From positions 1 through 24,753 of the forward strand of contig CANFSD010000006.1 in the NCBI GenBank assembly GCA_947449515.1: a stretch of DNA of 24,753 nt. The letters run 5' to 3'. The translations under genes and the position numbers were made by a program. The number at the start of each line of letters is the position of its first letter. The stretch's first letter is position 1. This DNA is from Bacteroidota bacterium (GTDB lineage: Bacteria > Bacteroidota > Bacteroidia > UKL13-3). Positions 7,719-16,593 of the stretch are shown here, one piece after another. Below the pieces are notes generated by a model, which ran no database searches, had not been told where the DNA came from, and saw only the letters and a list, made by a program, of their open reading frames with translations.

Positions 7719-8997
7719 TCCACTTATGATACCTGAATAAAATGTAAACCAAAATAAAGTAAAGGAAATAACTCACAAAATATGCGTAAGTACTGCCTAG
7801 CAAACCAAAAATAGGAACAAAAAAGAGCGTTGATAATAATAAAGCGAGACCAAAGAAAACCTCTGCAAAAATAAATTGCCATGTTTTAGCTTTTGCCAAT
7901 AATACATAGGCAAACACAAAGCTCAACATCCTAAACAAATCACCCAACAATTGAAAGGCAAAAAGGTCATTGATTAGTGCAAATGATTTGTTCAACAACA
8001 AGTTTACCAAAATCTCTCTAAACAAATAGAAGGGCAATAAAATTCCGATGGTAATAATCAATACCCATTTAAATGTTTTGTATACTTCTGCCTTTAATGC
8101 TAAATGCGTTTTAGTTTGGGCCAATTGCGGCATATAATAAGTGCTAAATGCAGAGGTTAGCACCAAAATAGACATTTGGCTAATGCGATTGAGCGCCTCC
8201 CAATATCCAGCATCTATTACAGAAAGCTCTTCACTTATAAAGGTTCTGAGCACCAATTGCACAACAGGAATTACACTGGCAGATATCAAAAACATAAAAG
8301 AAAAAGACAACAAGCGCTTGGTTTCTTCTTTAAAATATTGTGGCTTTAACTGCTCCCATTTAAACCAAGGTTCTTTTCTAATATAAAAAAACACCCAGAC
8401 CAAATAAAAAATTAAATTTAAAATAGTGGCATAAATAGCGCCTTGCAATTGGTAGAAATAAATACCAACAACGCTTAATCCTAATCCAGATAAACTTATT
8501 AAAACGTTACTTAATATAAATTTATTAAACAATTTAAAACCGTTTACAATGGCCAAAAATAGCTGACCAATATTGTAAAACAGCAATACCACAGAAATGA
8601 GCACAATGTATTTTGCATAGGACTCATCACCAAACAAATAATTTGCTAGCGGTCGAGAAAAAATTATACTTATAAGGCTTGCAACCAATGTACAAAGCAG
8701 CATGAGATAAAATGCAGCCCTAACAAATTTCTGTTGCTGATTTTGTTCGTCGTGGTATTGAGAAACAAATTTGGTTAACCCTAAATTAACTCCGGCCGAA
8801 CCAAATGCATGGATGATAGAAATGAAATTATTCAATTGCCCAATAACAGCAAAGCCAATTGGACCTACCATAACCGCTAAAAACTTACCTATTATAAAAT
8901 TTACAAGAATTCTAAGTCCACTTGATACAGACGACAACAAAGATACCTTGAAAAAAGTGGCGCTTTTAGTAATGCTAGTTAGGTAATTTTTGAGCAT
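7711..8997 (-). CDS. wzx: Polysaccharide repeat-unit flippase, Wzx-like (MOP superfamily)
   Basis: A 428-residue membrane protein with about twelve hydrophobic segments spread over its length. It opens with a basic stretch and SSVSSGLRILVNFIIGKFLA, the usual N-terminal helix of the Polysacc_synt/MOP flippase family. GPIGFAVIGQLNNFISII (45-62) and the later hydrophobic repeats fit the two six-helix bundles. It should move the undecaprenyl-PP-linked repeat unit across the cytoplasmic membrane. ATG at 8997 is inside the 3' end of the Wzz gene (23-bp overlap), and the 3' end overlaps the following GT4 by 8 bp. Length is normal for Wzx (400-480). Confidence 0.88.
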   Translation of the reverse strand: MLKNYLTSITKSATFFKVSLLSSVSSGLRILVNFIIGKFLAVMVGPIGFAVIGQLNNFISIIHAFGSAGVNLGLTKFVSQYHDEQNQQQKFVRAAFYLMLLCTLVASLISIIFSRPLANYLFGDESYAKYIVLISVVLLFYNIGQLFLAIVNGFKLFNKFILSNVLISLSGLGLSVVGIYFYQLQGAIYATILNLIFYLVWVFFYIRKEPWFKWEQLKPQYFKEETKRLLSFSFMFLISASVIPVVQLVLRTFISEELSVIDAGYWEALNRISQMSILVLTSAFSTYYMPQLAQTKTHLALKAEVYKTFKWVLIITIGILLPFYLFREILVNLLLNKSFALINDLFAFQLLGDLFRMLSFVFAYVLLAKAKTWQFIFAEVFFGLALLLSTLFFVPIFGLLGSTYAYFVSYFLYFILVYILFRYHKWNG

Positions 8998-10042
8998 TCA
9001 ATCTTCTAAAATAGATAAAACTAAAATAGCCAAACAAACCAAGTGCGGCGGCAAAACCTGCCAACAAACTGTACTTTATTTTGGATTTATAAATAGCTTT
9101 CAATGGCAAAGAGGGAGAATCAATTACCTTGAAAAATGGCTTCTGTTGTTCTAGGGTAAGTTTTGCCAACTCATAATTTTTCATCACTTCACCATAGATG
9201 GCAGAAAGCATTTCAATATCGCGTTTTAGGCGGTATTCTTTAATTCTACCACTTGCCTTAAAAGTGCTAAAATTATAATCAGACTCAGCGCCTAAAGCAT
9301 TTTCACTTTCTCTCAAAAGGGAACTAATAGAATCTACTTTGTGTTGCAGTAAGTCAACGTTTGATTGTTGTTTTTGAATGGCATTATTGATATAAAAATC
9401 ACTCAATGCCACATAAACTTGTTCTACCAATGCTTTTGAAAGTAATTCGTCTTTCAGTTCTGCCTGCAGGAGAATTACTCCTGTACCTTGACCAACCAAG
9501 GACTTCTTTTTAAGCGCTTCAAATTTTATAAAATTACCTTTTAACAATACATCAATAATGATATCAATCGCTTTGTTTTCTTGTTTTGTTAAATCCTCAT
9601 AGCGGCTTGATTTTATTTTCTCAAAACCATCCATTAAGGTATCCCCACCTGTATAGGATTTTATTTTTAGCTCCTCTATGAGTTGGTTTGCAATTAAGTC
9701 TTCACCATTTGTTCCAATGGATTTTTGCATCATTGCTTCACCTAAAATCTTTCGGGAAGAAAACAAAAACATAATTTTATCTTCGTTGGGCGTCATTCCG
9801 CCCGACCCCATTAGTAATCCAGATTGCCCGGCCAATGATAGCAATGACCCTCCTATTCCTTTGTCATTTTCATTGATAATGAAGCTTAGGTTCGACTCAT
9901 ATCTTGGCTTCTTGAAGCTTGCATACAACAAACCTACTAACATGGAAACACCAATTAAAACCAGGAAAATAACTTTCTTGCTTTTAATAAAGTCGAGATA
10001 ATGATTTACCCTATCCTTTAACATATTTACTTCTACCTGCAT
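8975..10042 (-). CDS. Polysaccharide chain-length determinant, Wzz family
   Basis: A 355-residue co-polymerase with the Wzz plan: a transmembrane helix at about 24-42, a long mainly helical periplasmic domain with charged coiled-coil character (about 200-300), a proline-containing SPSLPLKAIYKSK segment before the second helix, and a C-terminal helix at about 324-345. A short basic cytoplasmic tail follows (RRLNAQKLPN). There is no Walker A/B or tyrosine-rich tail, so it is a plain Wzz and not a fused BY-kinase of the Wzc type. It should set chain length with Wzy and contact the outer-membrane export protein. Start ATG 10042; a second ATG six codons later (10024) is equally plausible. It begins 11 bp after the SLBB export gene. 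Confidence 0.88.
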   Translation of the reverse strand: MQVEVNMLKDRVNHYLDFIKSKKVIFLVLIGVSMLVGLLYASFKKPRYESNLSFIINENDKGIGGSLLSLAGQSGLLMGSGGMTPNEDKIMFLFSSRKILGEAMMQKSIGTNGEDLIANQLIEELKIKSYTGGDTLMDGFEKIKSSRYEDLTKQENKAIDIIIDVLLKGNFIKFEALKKKSLVGQGTGVILLQAELKDELLSKALVEQVYVALSDFYINNAIQKQQSNVDLLQHKVDSISSLLRESENALGAESDYNFSTFKASGRIKEYRLKRDIEMLSAIYGEVMKNYELAKLTLEQQKPFFKVIDSPSLPLKAIYKSKIKYSLLAGFAAALGLFGYFSFIYFRRLNAQKLPN

Positions 10043-10053
10043 TTTCAGAGAAC

Positions 10054-12525
10054 CTATTTAAGTAAAGTTGAAATAATAAGTAACATACTTGTTAAACTTG
10101 AGGCAATGGTTACTGCTTCAATAGTACTCATTGCCTTCCGGGTTTCCTTCACTGGTACTACAATTTCGCAACCTGGTTTTACCTTTGGGTAAAATTTAAT
10201 AAATAAGAAATTCCTTGTGTCTTTAGCGGTACCATTTGCATAAACCACATAAGTGCGCCTTCTCAATGCATCCGAACTAAATCCTCCAGCACTTGATACA
10301 TACCTGCGCAAGCGGCTACTACCCGTATACCTAGATCTTACTGGATACAAAACCTGCCCGCTTACCAAAACCGTTTGTTTGATAAATGGAATTTCTAAAA
10401 CATCATTTTCTCTTAATAACAAATCTTCTTTTGAACCAGGATTTTTCAAAATCTTATCCAAATTGATCCCAACAATATCTACCGTTTTTGCCACTTCTCT
10501 TTCTATTTCGTCGGCAAGTTTTGAGGTGTCTTTGCTTTGCTTGCGCAGTGTTTCAATTTTATTGTCTTTAAGAATGGCATCTTGGTATGATTTACCCTTG
10601 GCCCTAATTAAAATAGCACCACCCGGAAATCCTTTGGCAGTTAATCCACCAGCGCGTTTCAATAAATCTGAAATGTGCTCATTAGACTTAGACAAAACAT
10701 AGGTTCCAGGAAACATTACTTCACCATTTACAATTACTTGTTTTTGCTCTTGGTAACCGGCTTGTGCTAATATGGTAATCACATCATAAGGTTTAAGCAC
10801 ATAAGTGCTATCGCCTTTACTCTTCAAATCCTTTTGTGCATTGTAAACTATAATATTGGAAACAGCAGAATTCAAATTTTTCTTATCAATAGTATTAATG
10901 CGTTGGGCAATTTGAATATTGTCTAAGGAGGCTGCCTCTTTTAATCCACCAGCCATAATAATCAAATCTTCTACATGCATATTTTCTGCAAAAGGAAATT
11001 TTCCAGGTTTTAAAACCTGCCCTGTTATGGTAATGCTGTAAGACTCTTTCATATCAGTCTTAGATGCTATGCTAACTTTATCTTCACGCTGCAAAGCAAC
11101 ATCACCAGAACCATTTAACACCTCATTTAAATCTACAGACAATACTTCTAAACTGTTATCCATTTTTCTCCTTACAATGGTTGCTCTGCTGGTAAAAGCA
11201 TCTTCTTTTAAACCATCTGCATTGGCAATTAATTTCTTTAAACTGTTGTTACCTTCCAAACTAAAATAACCTGGTCTAAATACAGCGCCTTCAATAGATA
11301 TCCTATTTTCATACCTGTTTAAAATACTATCAACCATAAATACATCACCATTTTTAGGAAAGAACATTGCATAAGCAGTTTTCTCTACATCTGCAACGCT
11401 TTTTTGTGAGCCATTGTTTCTAACCACCTTAATTCTATTGGTGTAGGCAGATGGCGTAAAACCACCAGCATAGGCTAATAAATTGGATAAATTTTCTTTA
11501 GGCAATACTTCAAAAAAACCTTCACGCTTTACATAGCCCTTTAATTCAACCCTTGACTCATAAGGCTCAACTTTTATAACATCTTGGTCTTTTAATGGAA
11601 TATTCCCTTTGCTATTGCCATTGATTAAAAAATCATACATGTCAATTTTTGCTATCACCTTATTGGCTCGAACCAATTTAATATTACGGAACGAACCATT
11701 TAAATTGGGACCACCCGATGCATACAAACCATTAAAGGTTGTAGCCAAAGATGGCAAGCTGTATGTTCCAGGCAAATTTACTTCACCCAAAATAGTTACT
11801 TTAATACTCCTAATGCTTCCCAAATTAACAGAAACCGAAGTTTCTCCACTGGCAATACGAGGATACAATTTGATTAATTGTGCGGTAATTTTCTTTTGTG
11901 CTTGGTCAACCGTAAGTCCTAAAACCTGCACCGGACCAAGGTTTGGAATACGAACATGACCTTCTGGACTTACCTTTACTTGGTAACTTTGTTCTGAATA
12001 CCCAAAAATGTCTATGATCAATTCGTCGTCTGGTCCTAATTGGTAATTCAATGGCGTTGCCATTTTCAAATTAGGTTCGAAACTCAATTTGGGATTATTA
12101 AACAATTCTGCCCCAAAAATTTTAGGCATCATGCTTTCAAATGGATTGATATCTGTTTGGGTGGGCGCCGTTCTGCTAGGATCTATATTGGTGTTGCCTG
12201 TATTTGTTTTGATCCGACCCGATTTCTTTAACCCCTCTATGCGGTTTGCTATTTTAGTAATTTCTGAAGCAGGCAATTTGCGTTTTTCTAGCTCAAATTG
12301 CAGTGATTCTTCTCCCATGCCACTGGCAACAAATTGCTGGTAAAAATTAATTACTTGCTCATCACTCAATTCATCTACCTTAAGGGCAGCTAAATTCTGA
12401 TTAGGTTTTAGGTTGGTCTGACCCAAGGTTTTTTGAGAAAAAGTCAATACCAATGCCAATACCATAAAAATGATATGCATGGTTCTAATCAACGACTTTT
12501 TATCCTCCACAATAGTACTGTTCAT
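10054..12525 (-). CDS. wza: Outer-membrane polysaccharide export protein with six SLBB-like domains (Wza type)
   Basis: An 823-residue export protein. A signal sequence lies at about 16-36 (MHIIFMVLALVLTFSQ...LGQ). A polar linker is followed by the Poly_export domain at about 158-236 (YQLGPDDELIIDIFGY). Six SLBB-type repeats start near 242, 326, 409, 498, 597 and 719, each with a G-x-V-x(3)-G-x-[FY]-like strand. A single hydrophobic helix closes the protein at about 803-821. Wza of E. coli is much shorter, has fewer such domains and is a lipoprotein; here no lipobox cysteine is visible. The terminal helix matches the position of the helix that forms Wza's outer-membrane pore, so this protein probably forms a long periplasmic tube with an alpha-helical exit. 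ATG 12525 is used; ATG 12480 would give a tidier signal peptide. Confidence 0.9.
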   Translation of the reverse strand: MNSTIVEDKKSLIRTMHIIFMVLALVLTFSQKTLGQTNLKPNQNLAALKVDELSDEQVINFYQQFVASGMGEESLQFELEKRKLPASEITKIANRIEGLKKSGRIKTNTGNTNIDPSRTAPTQTDINPFESMMPKIFGAELFNNPKLSFEPNLKMATPLNYQLGPDDELIIDIFGYSEQSYQVKVSPEGHVRIPNLGPVQVLGLTVDQAQKKITAQLIKLYPRIASGETSVSVNLGSIRSIKVTILGEVNLPGTYSLPSLATTFNGLYASGGPNLNGSFRNIKLVRANKVIAKIDMYDFLINGNSKGNIPLKDQDVIKVEPYESRVELKGYVKREGFFEVLPKENLSNLLAYAGGFTPSAYTNRIKVVRNNGSQKSVADVEKTAYAMFFPKNGDVFMVDSILNRYENRISIEGAVFRPGYFSLEGNNSLKKLIANADGLKEDAFTSRATIVRRKMDNSLEVLSVDLNEVLNGSGDVALQREDKVSIASKTDMKESYSITITGQVLKPGKFPFAENMHVEDLIIMAGGLKEAASLDNIQIAQRINTIDKKNLNSAVSNIIVYNAQKDLKSKGDSTYVLKPYDVITILAQAGYQEQKQVIVNGEVMFPGTYVLSKSNEHISDLLKRAGGLTAKGFPGGAILIRAKGKSYQDAILKDNKIETLRKQSKDTSKLADEIEREVAKTVDIVGINLDKILKNPGSKEDLLLRENDVLEIPFIKQTVLVSGQVLYPVRSRYTGSSRLRRYVSSAGGFSSDALRRRTYVVYANGTAKDTRNFLFIKFYPKVKPGCEIVVPVKETRKAMSTIEAVTIASSLTSMLLIISTLLK

Positions 12526-12551
12526 TCAGTTTTAATTTCGTTAAGAATAGC

Positions 12552-12585
12552 GCAAAATAAGGATTTATGACAATTTTACCGCAAT
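12552..12585 (-). promoter_or_regulatory. Candidate promoter of the polysaccharide operon
   Basis: Read on the minus strand, TTG (12584-12582) is followed after 21 bases by TTATTTTGC (12560-12552). This fits the Bacteroidota promoter layout, a -33 TTG with 19-21 bases to TAnnTTTG, with one mismatch in the -7 element. The predicted transcription start leaves a leader of roughly 20 bases before the export gene ATG at 12525. The same nine bases occur in inverted orientation at 12612-12620 facing the TonB receptor gene. Confidence 0.45.
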
Positions 12586-12611
12586 TTTAACAGCACAAAA
12601 CAAAATAAACG

Positions 12612-12620
12612 TTATTTTGC
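12612..12620 (+). promoter_or_regulatory. Candidate -7 element for the TonB-dependent receptor gene
   Basis: TTATTTTGC differs by one base from TAnnTTTGC and is the exact inverted copy of the candidate -7 element at 12560-12552. No TTG is present 19-21 bases upstream, so the evidence is weaker than for the divergent promoter. If used, the leader before the ATG at 12679 would be about 50-55 bases. Confidence 0.3.
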
Positions 12621-12678
12621 CCCTTCATAGTATATTCGTGCCGCTAAAAATGTGGCAACCCCAATCAAATTGAGCCTT

Positions 12679-14955
12679 ATGTTAAAAAAAATCTGTTTTA
12701 TCCTTCTGTTCCTTGGTTCAATGCAAAGCATAATTGCCCAAACAGGTGAAATAAGAGGATTTGTATACGATAAAGAAACAGGTGAACCTATCATATTTAC
12801 CAATGTTGTAATTAGAGAGCTAATGGTGGGAAAAGCCACAGACGCCAATGGCTTTTATTCGCTATCCAAGGTTAGACCCGGCACTTATACATTGCTTTGT
12901 TTCAGCATTGGATACGATACTTCCTTTGCAAAAGTAAATGTAGGCGAAAACAGAATTGTTACCCAAAACCTTTACCTTAAATCTAAGCATTTAGAATTAA
13001 ATACCGTTGATATTAAAGCCGACAGACAAAAGGCCAAAGAAAATGTAAATATTTCTTCAAACACCATTACTCAAAAAGAACTTAAACAATTGCCTACATT
13101 TGGCGGAGAGCCAGATCTAGTGCAGTATTTACAGGTATTGCCTGGTGTAAATTTTAGTGGCGACCAAGGTGGGCAACTTTACATTAGAGGTGGACCTCCA
13201 GTGATGAACAAAGTAATGATTGATGGAATGATTATTTACAATCCATTTCATAGCATTGGTTTGTTTTCTGTTTTTGATGCAGATATCATTAGAAACGCAG
13301 AAGTAAGTTCTGGTGGTTTCAATGCCCAATATGGCGGTCGTGTAAGCGGTATTATTGATGTAAGCACAAGAGAAGGCGATAAGAAAAAGTTCTCTGGAAA
13401 AATATCTGCCAACCCAATTACTGCTAAACTGTTAATTGAAGGACCTATTCGTAAATTTACCGAAGATGGTGGCAGTGCTTCCTATTTGTTTTCCTATAAA
13501 ACTTCCTATTTGGATAAAACGGCTAAAACCCTCTATAATTATGCCGACCAGGGCAATGGCCTCCCCTATTCGTTCAACGATATATATGGCAAAATTTCAA
13601 ATATATCTGCCAATGGAAGTCGTTTAAACCTATTTGGTTTTCACTTTTCAGACAATACCAATTTCCCCATCACACAATATGCATGGTCGTCTACTGGTGG
13701 TGGTGGAAACGTAATGCTTATCCCTGATGGTTCTAATTCCATCATCAACGCCAATGTTGGTTACTCCAATTACAAAATGAGTCAGCACAGCGCAGATAAT
13801 TTGCCAAGAAACAGTAGCATTAGCAGTTTCAACGCCTCCATATATTTCACCAATTTTATTGGAAAAGACGACATTAAATACGGATTTGATGCCATTGGCA
13901 TGTCAACCAATTTTAACTACACCAATGGCGTTGGTAGGTTATTGTTTCAAGACGATAATTCATCTGAAATTCATGCCTTCATGAAATACAGAAAAGTATT
14001 CAAACGCCTGGTAATAGAACCAGGAATGCGCGTTGTATATTACGCTTCACTTAGTGAGGGTAGCCTCGAACCAAGACTTGGTTTAAAGTATAATGTTAAC
14101 AGCAATATCCGTCTGAAATTTGCCGCAGGAACCTACAGCCAAAATTTAATGGCAGCAGTGAGCGACCAAGATGTAGTGAATTTATTTTATGGTTTCTTAT
14201 CGAGCCCAGAAAAAGTAAACAGTGATATTAGACGCCAAACAGCAGAGCATTATGTTTTAGGTACCGAAATAGATTTAGGTCGTTATGTAGAACTAAACTT
14301 TGAAGGTTTTTTAAAAAACTACAGCCAAATTACCAATATTAACCGCGATAAGGTTTATGACGACAACAGCTATAACCTCTGGAGACCCTATTATTTAAGA
14401 GGCGATGTAATTAAAGAAACAGGTAAGGCATATGGTGCAGATGCGCGTTTAAAATATGAAAAAAACAGCCTCTATTTCTGGGCCGTTTACTCATTAACTT
14501 TTGTAACCAGAAATGATGGCAGAAGAGATTATACGCCACACTTCGACAGAAGACACAATATCAATTTAGTATTTACCTATAATTTTGGCGACAAAAAAAG
14601 CTGGAGCTTAAATACCCGTTGGAATTTTGGTTCGGGCTTTCCTTTTACCCAAACACAAGGCTTTTACGAAATGCTTAATTTTCAAAATGGTGTAGGCTCA
14701 AATACCAATAGCCAAAATGGAAATCCAGGCATATACTATACAGACGTAAATACTGGCAGATTGCCTTATTTCCACCGTTTAGACGCTTCTATTTCTAAGA
14801 AATTTTATGTAAGAGAGCACCAAACAATGACTTGGATTTTATCTGCAACCAATGTATACAACAGAGAAAATATTTTCTTTTTTGACAGGCTCAATTACAA
14901 GCGTATCAACCAACTCCCTATTATGCCTACTTTAGGGTTTAATTACATTTTCTAG
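12679..14955 (+). CDS. TonB-dependent outer-membrane receptor with carboxypeptidase-regulatory-like N-domain
   Basis: A 758-residue receptor. It has a signal peptide at 1-20 (cut after SIIAQ or near it), a CarboxypepD_reg-like beta-sandwich at about 24-102 (GEIRGFVYDKETGEPI...GYD), a plug at about 120-235 with LQVLPGVNF (151-159) and LYIRGGPP (167-174), then a beta-barrel ending NYIF with a terminal aromatic residue as expected for BamA-dependent insertion. It is shorter than SusC proteins and has no SusD next to it, so a small ligand such as a metal chelate or short oligomer is more likely than a glycan pair system. The frame opens at a GTG (12652), but ATG 12679 starts the signal peptide. 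It diverges from the export gene, and its last 24 bp overlap the convergent GT39 gene. The ligand is unknown. Confidence 0.88.
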   Translation: MLKKICFILLFLGSMQSIIAQTGEIRGFVYDKETGEPIIFTNVVIRELMVGKATDANGFYSLSKVRPGTYTLLCFSIGYDTSFAKVNVGENRIVTQNLYLKSKHLELNTVDIKADRQKAKENVNISSNTITQKELKQLPTFGGEPDLVQYLQVLPGVNFSGDQGGQLYIRGGPPVMNKVMIDGMIIYNPFHSIGLFSVFDADIIRNAEVSSGGFNAQYGGRVSGIIDVSTREGDKKKFSGKISANPITAKLLIEGPIRKFTEDGGSASYLFSYKTSYLDKTAKTLYNYADQGNGLPYSFNDIYGKISNISANGSRLNLFGFHFSDNTNFPITQYAWSSTGGGGNVMLIPDGSNSIINANVGYSNYKMSQHSADNLPRNSSISSFNASIYFTNFIGKDDIKYGFDAIGMSTNFNYTNGVGRLLFQDDNSSEIHAFMKYRKVFKRLVIEPGMRVVYYASLSEGSLEPRLGLKYNVNSNIRLKFAAGTYSQNLMAAVSDQDVVNLFYGFLSSPEKVNSDIRRQTAEHYVLGTEIDLGRYVELNFEGFLKNYSQITNINRDKVYDDNSYNLWRPYYLRGDVIKETGKAYGADARLKYEKNSLYFWAVYSLTFVTRNDGRRDYTPHFDRRHNINLVFTYNFGDKKSWSLNTRWNFGSGFPFTQTQGFYEMLNFQNGVGSNTNSQNGNPGIYYTDVNTGRLPYFHRLDASISKKFYVREHQTMTWILSATNVYNRENIFFFDRLNYKRINQLPIMPTLGFNYIF

Positions 14956-16593
14956 TAGACTGTCGTTGGCATTGCGTTTATAAAACACAAAGCCTCCCTT
15001 CTTTCCAATTTCGTGCATACTGCCATTGATGTGGTCGTTCACATTGTTTATATGTAAAGAAAAATAGGCTTCCTTATCTAAATTGCCTGTTTGCAACCAA
15101 TGTAAATCTGTGGCATTTTTATTTTCATGCGCATTGGTTCGGCCATAAAAATATTGGGCATAACTCTTATAACCCAGTGTTTCTATGTACACATCTTTTC
15201 CCTGCAAACCTTCAAAAAACTCAATGGCAGGACCTTGGCTATATTTTTCAATATGGGGGGCAACAAGTACCAAAAGTGTAGGAATAAAAACAGAACTAAA
15301 TACTAAAAACCATTGTGCCGCTGTGGCAATTTGTTTCCTGAGCATTAATACTATTGCATAAATTAGCACCAATAAGAAAACCAAACCTAGCACGCTCTCA
15401 AAGCCTTGCCATTGGCCACTTACAGACAAGGATGCACTTGCAAAATCATCCTTAATATAGGGAATTAATAAATGTTTCAAATTATCTGTTTGCGGCAAAA
15501 CCACAAATATTATTGATAACAACAATCCAATAAATGCAAAAGCTATTCCTTGCAACCAAGAGAAAAATAATTTTGCCGAAGCCCAAGTATGCATGTAATA
15601 AGCAGCCATAAAAGTAAGTGGCATATAGCACAAAGAACTGTAGTGAACAATCTTGGTTTCAACAATGCTAAACAAAACAAGCACCACCCAGAAAAACAAT
15701 TGCATCATATTTACCAATACTTGTTGCGATTCATTTTCATTTGACAATTTTCGCTTAAACAATATGGGCAACGCAAATACAGATGCCGGAAAACAACCAA
15801 ACAACAATACCAACGGATGGTACCAAAATGGTTGTCCATGGCCAGCTACAGGATGTAAAAACAAATCGGCTTGGTATTTAACAAACTCAATTAAAAATGT
15901 AGGACCATTTTCAATTGTTTCGAAACCAAACCAAACCGCACTCAACAAAAAGGCTGCAAAGGCGGCATATAACAGGTGCATCCATTCAAAGAATTTTTTA
16001 AATTTATTAAGCAACCAGTAAACAAGAAAACATAGCACCAAAACCACAACGGCCACCGGACCTTTGGTAATGATGGCCAAGCCAACAAACAAACCAATTA
16101 ACCACGCATGCACAGCAGTTTTGGTTCGGACATATAAAAACAATTGATAGATAGCAGAGAAAATAAACAAGTTATAAAGTGGATCTATAATACCTGTTTT
16201 ATAATACAGATGCGGTGTTAAGGAACCTGTAATAAACAACACCCAATACATGGCAAATTGCGGGTTGAACCAACGTTTGCCAATTTTATAAACCATCAGC
16301 AAAGAAACAATTCCTATGAGCGCATTGGGGAATCTGGCAGCAAATTCATTTACGCCAAACACCTTCATACTTAAGGCTTGTAGCCAAAAGAACAAAGGCG
16401 GTTTTTCCATAAAAGGCATAAAGTTTATTTGAACTTTTTGAAAATTGCCACTCACCAACATCTCCCTTGCCGATTCTGCAAAATTCACTTCATCCCAATC
16501 AAATAAATGTACCGAACCTAAAAATGGAATAAACAAAAGTATACCCCAGAGCGCTACCATTGGCACATCATATTTTAATAAGAAATTTTTCAT
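14932..16593 (-). CDS. GT39-family membrane glycosyltransferase (ArnT/PMT-like)
   Basis: A 553-residue polytopic protein of the ArnT/PMT superfamily (GT-C fold). The first periplasmic loop carries the catalytic acidic motif FDWDEVNFAES (31-41) and then FMEKPPLFFW (61-70), the signature order of ArnT-like enzymes. About eleven to thirteen hydrophobic helices follow, with a soluble C-terminal domain of roughly 110 residues. These enzymes take a sugar from a polyprenyl-phosphate donor and transfer it on the periplasmic face to lipid A, another lipid or protein. Which applies here cannot be decided, and no aminoarabinose pathway genes are nearby. It follows the PAP2 gene with an ATGA overlap and converges on the TonB receptor, its 3' end lying inside that gene by 24 bp. 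Confidence 0.85.
   Translation of the reverse strand: MKNFLLKYDVPMVALWGILLFIPFLGSVHLFDWDEVNFAESAREMLVSGNFQKVQINFMPFMEKPPLFFWLQALSMKVFGVNEFAARFPNALIGIVSLLMVYKIGKRWFNPQFAMYWVLFITGSLTPHLYYKTGIIDPLYNLFIFSAIYQLFLYVRTKTAVHAWLIGLFVGLAIITKGPVAVVVLVLCFLVYWLLNKFKKFFEWMHLLYAAFAAFLLSAVWFGFETIENGPTFLIEFVKYQADLFLHPVAGHGQPFWYHPLVLLFGCFPASVFALPILFKRKLSNENESQQVLVNMMQLFFWVVLVLFSIVETKIVHYSSLCYMPLTFMAAYYMHTWASAKLFFSWLQGIAFAFIGLLLSIIFVVLPQTDNLKHLLIPYIKDDFASASLSVSGQWQGFESVLGLVFLLVLIYAIVLMLRKQIATAAQWFLVFSSVFIPTLLVLVAPHIEKYSQGPAIEFFEGLQGKDVYIETLGYKSYAQYFYGRTNAHENKNATDLHWLQTGNLDKEAYFSLHINNVNDHINGSMHEIGKKGGFVFYKRNANDSLLENVIKP

Noticed and set aside
10253..10702. A 149-codon open frame antisense to the SLBB export gene.
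   Set aside because: Shadow of the SLBB-repeat coding sequence, no start context and no domain.
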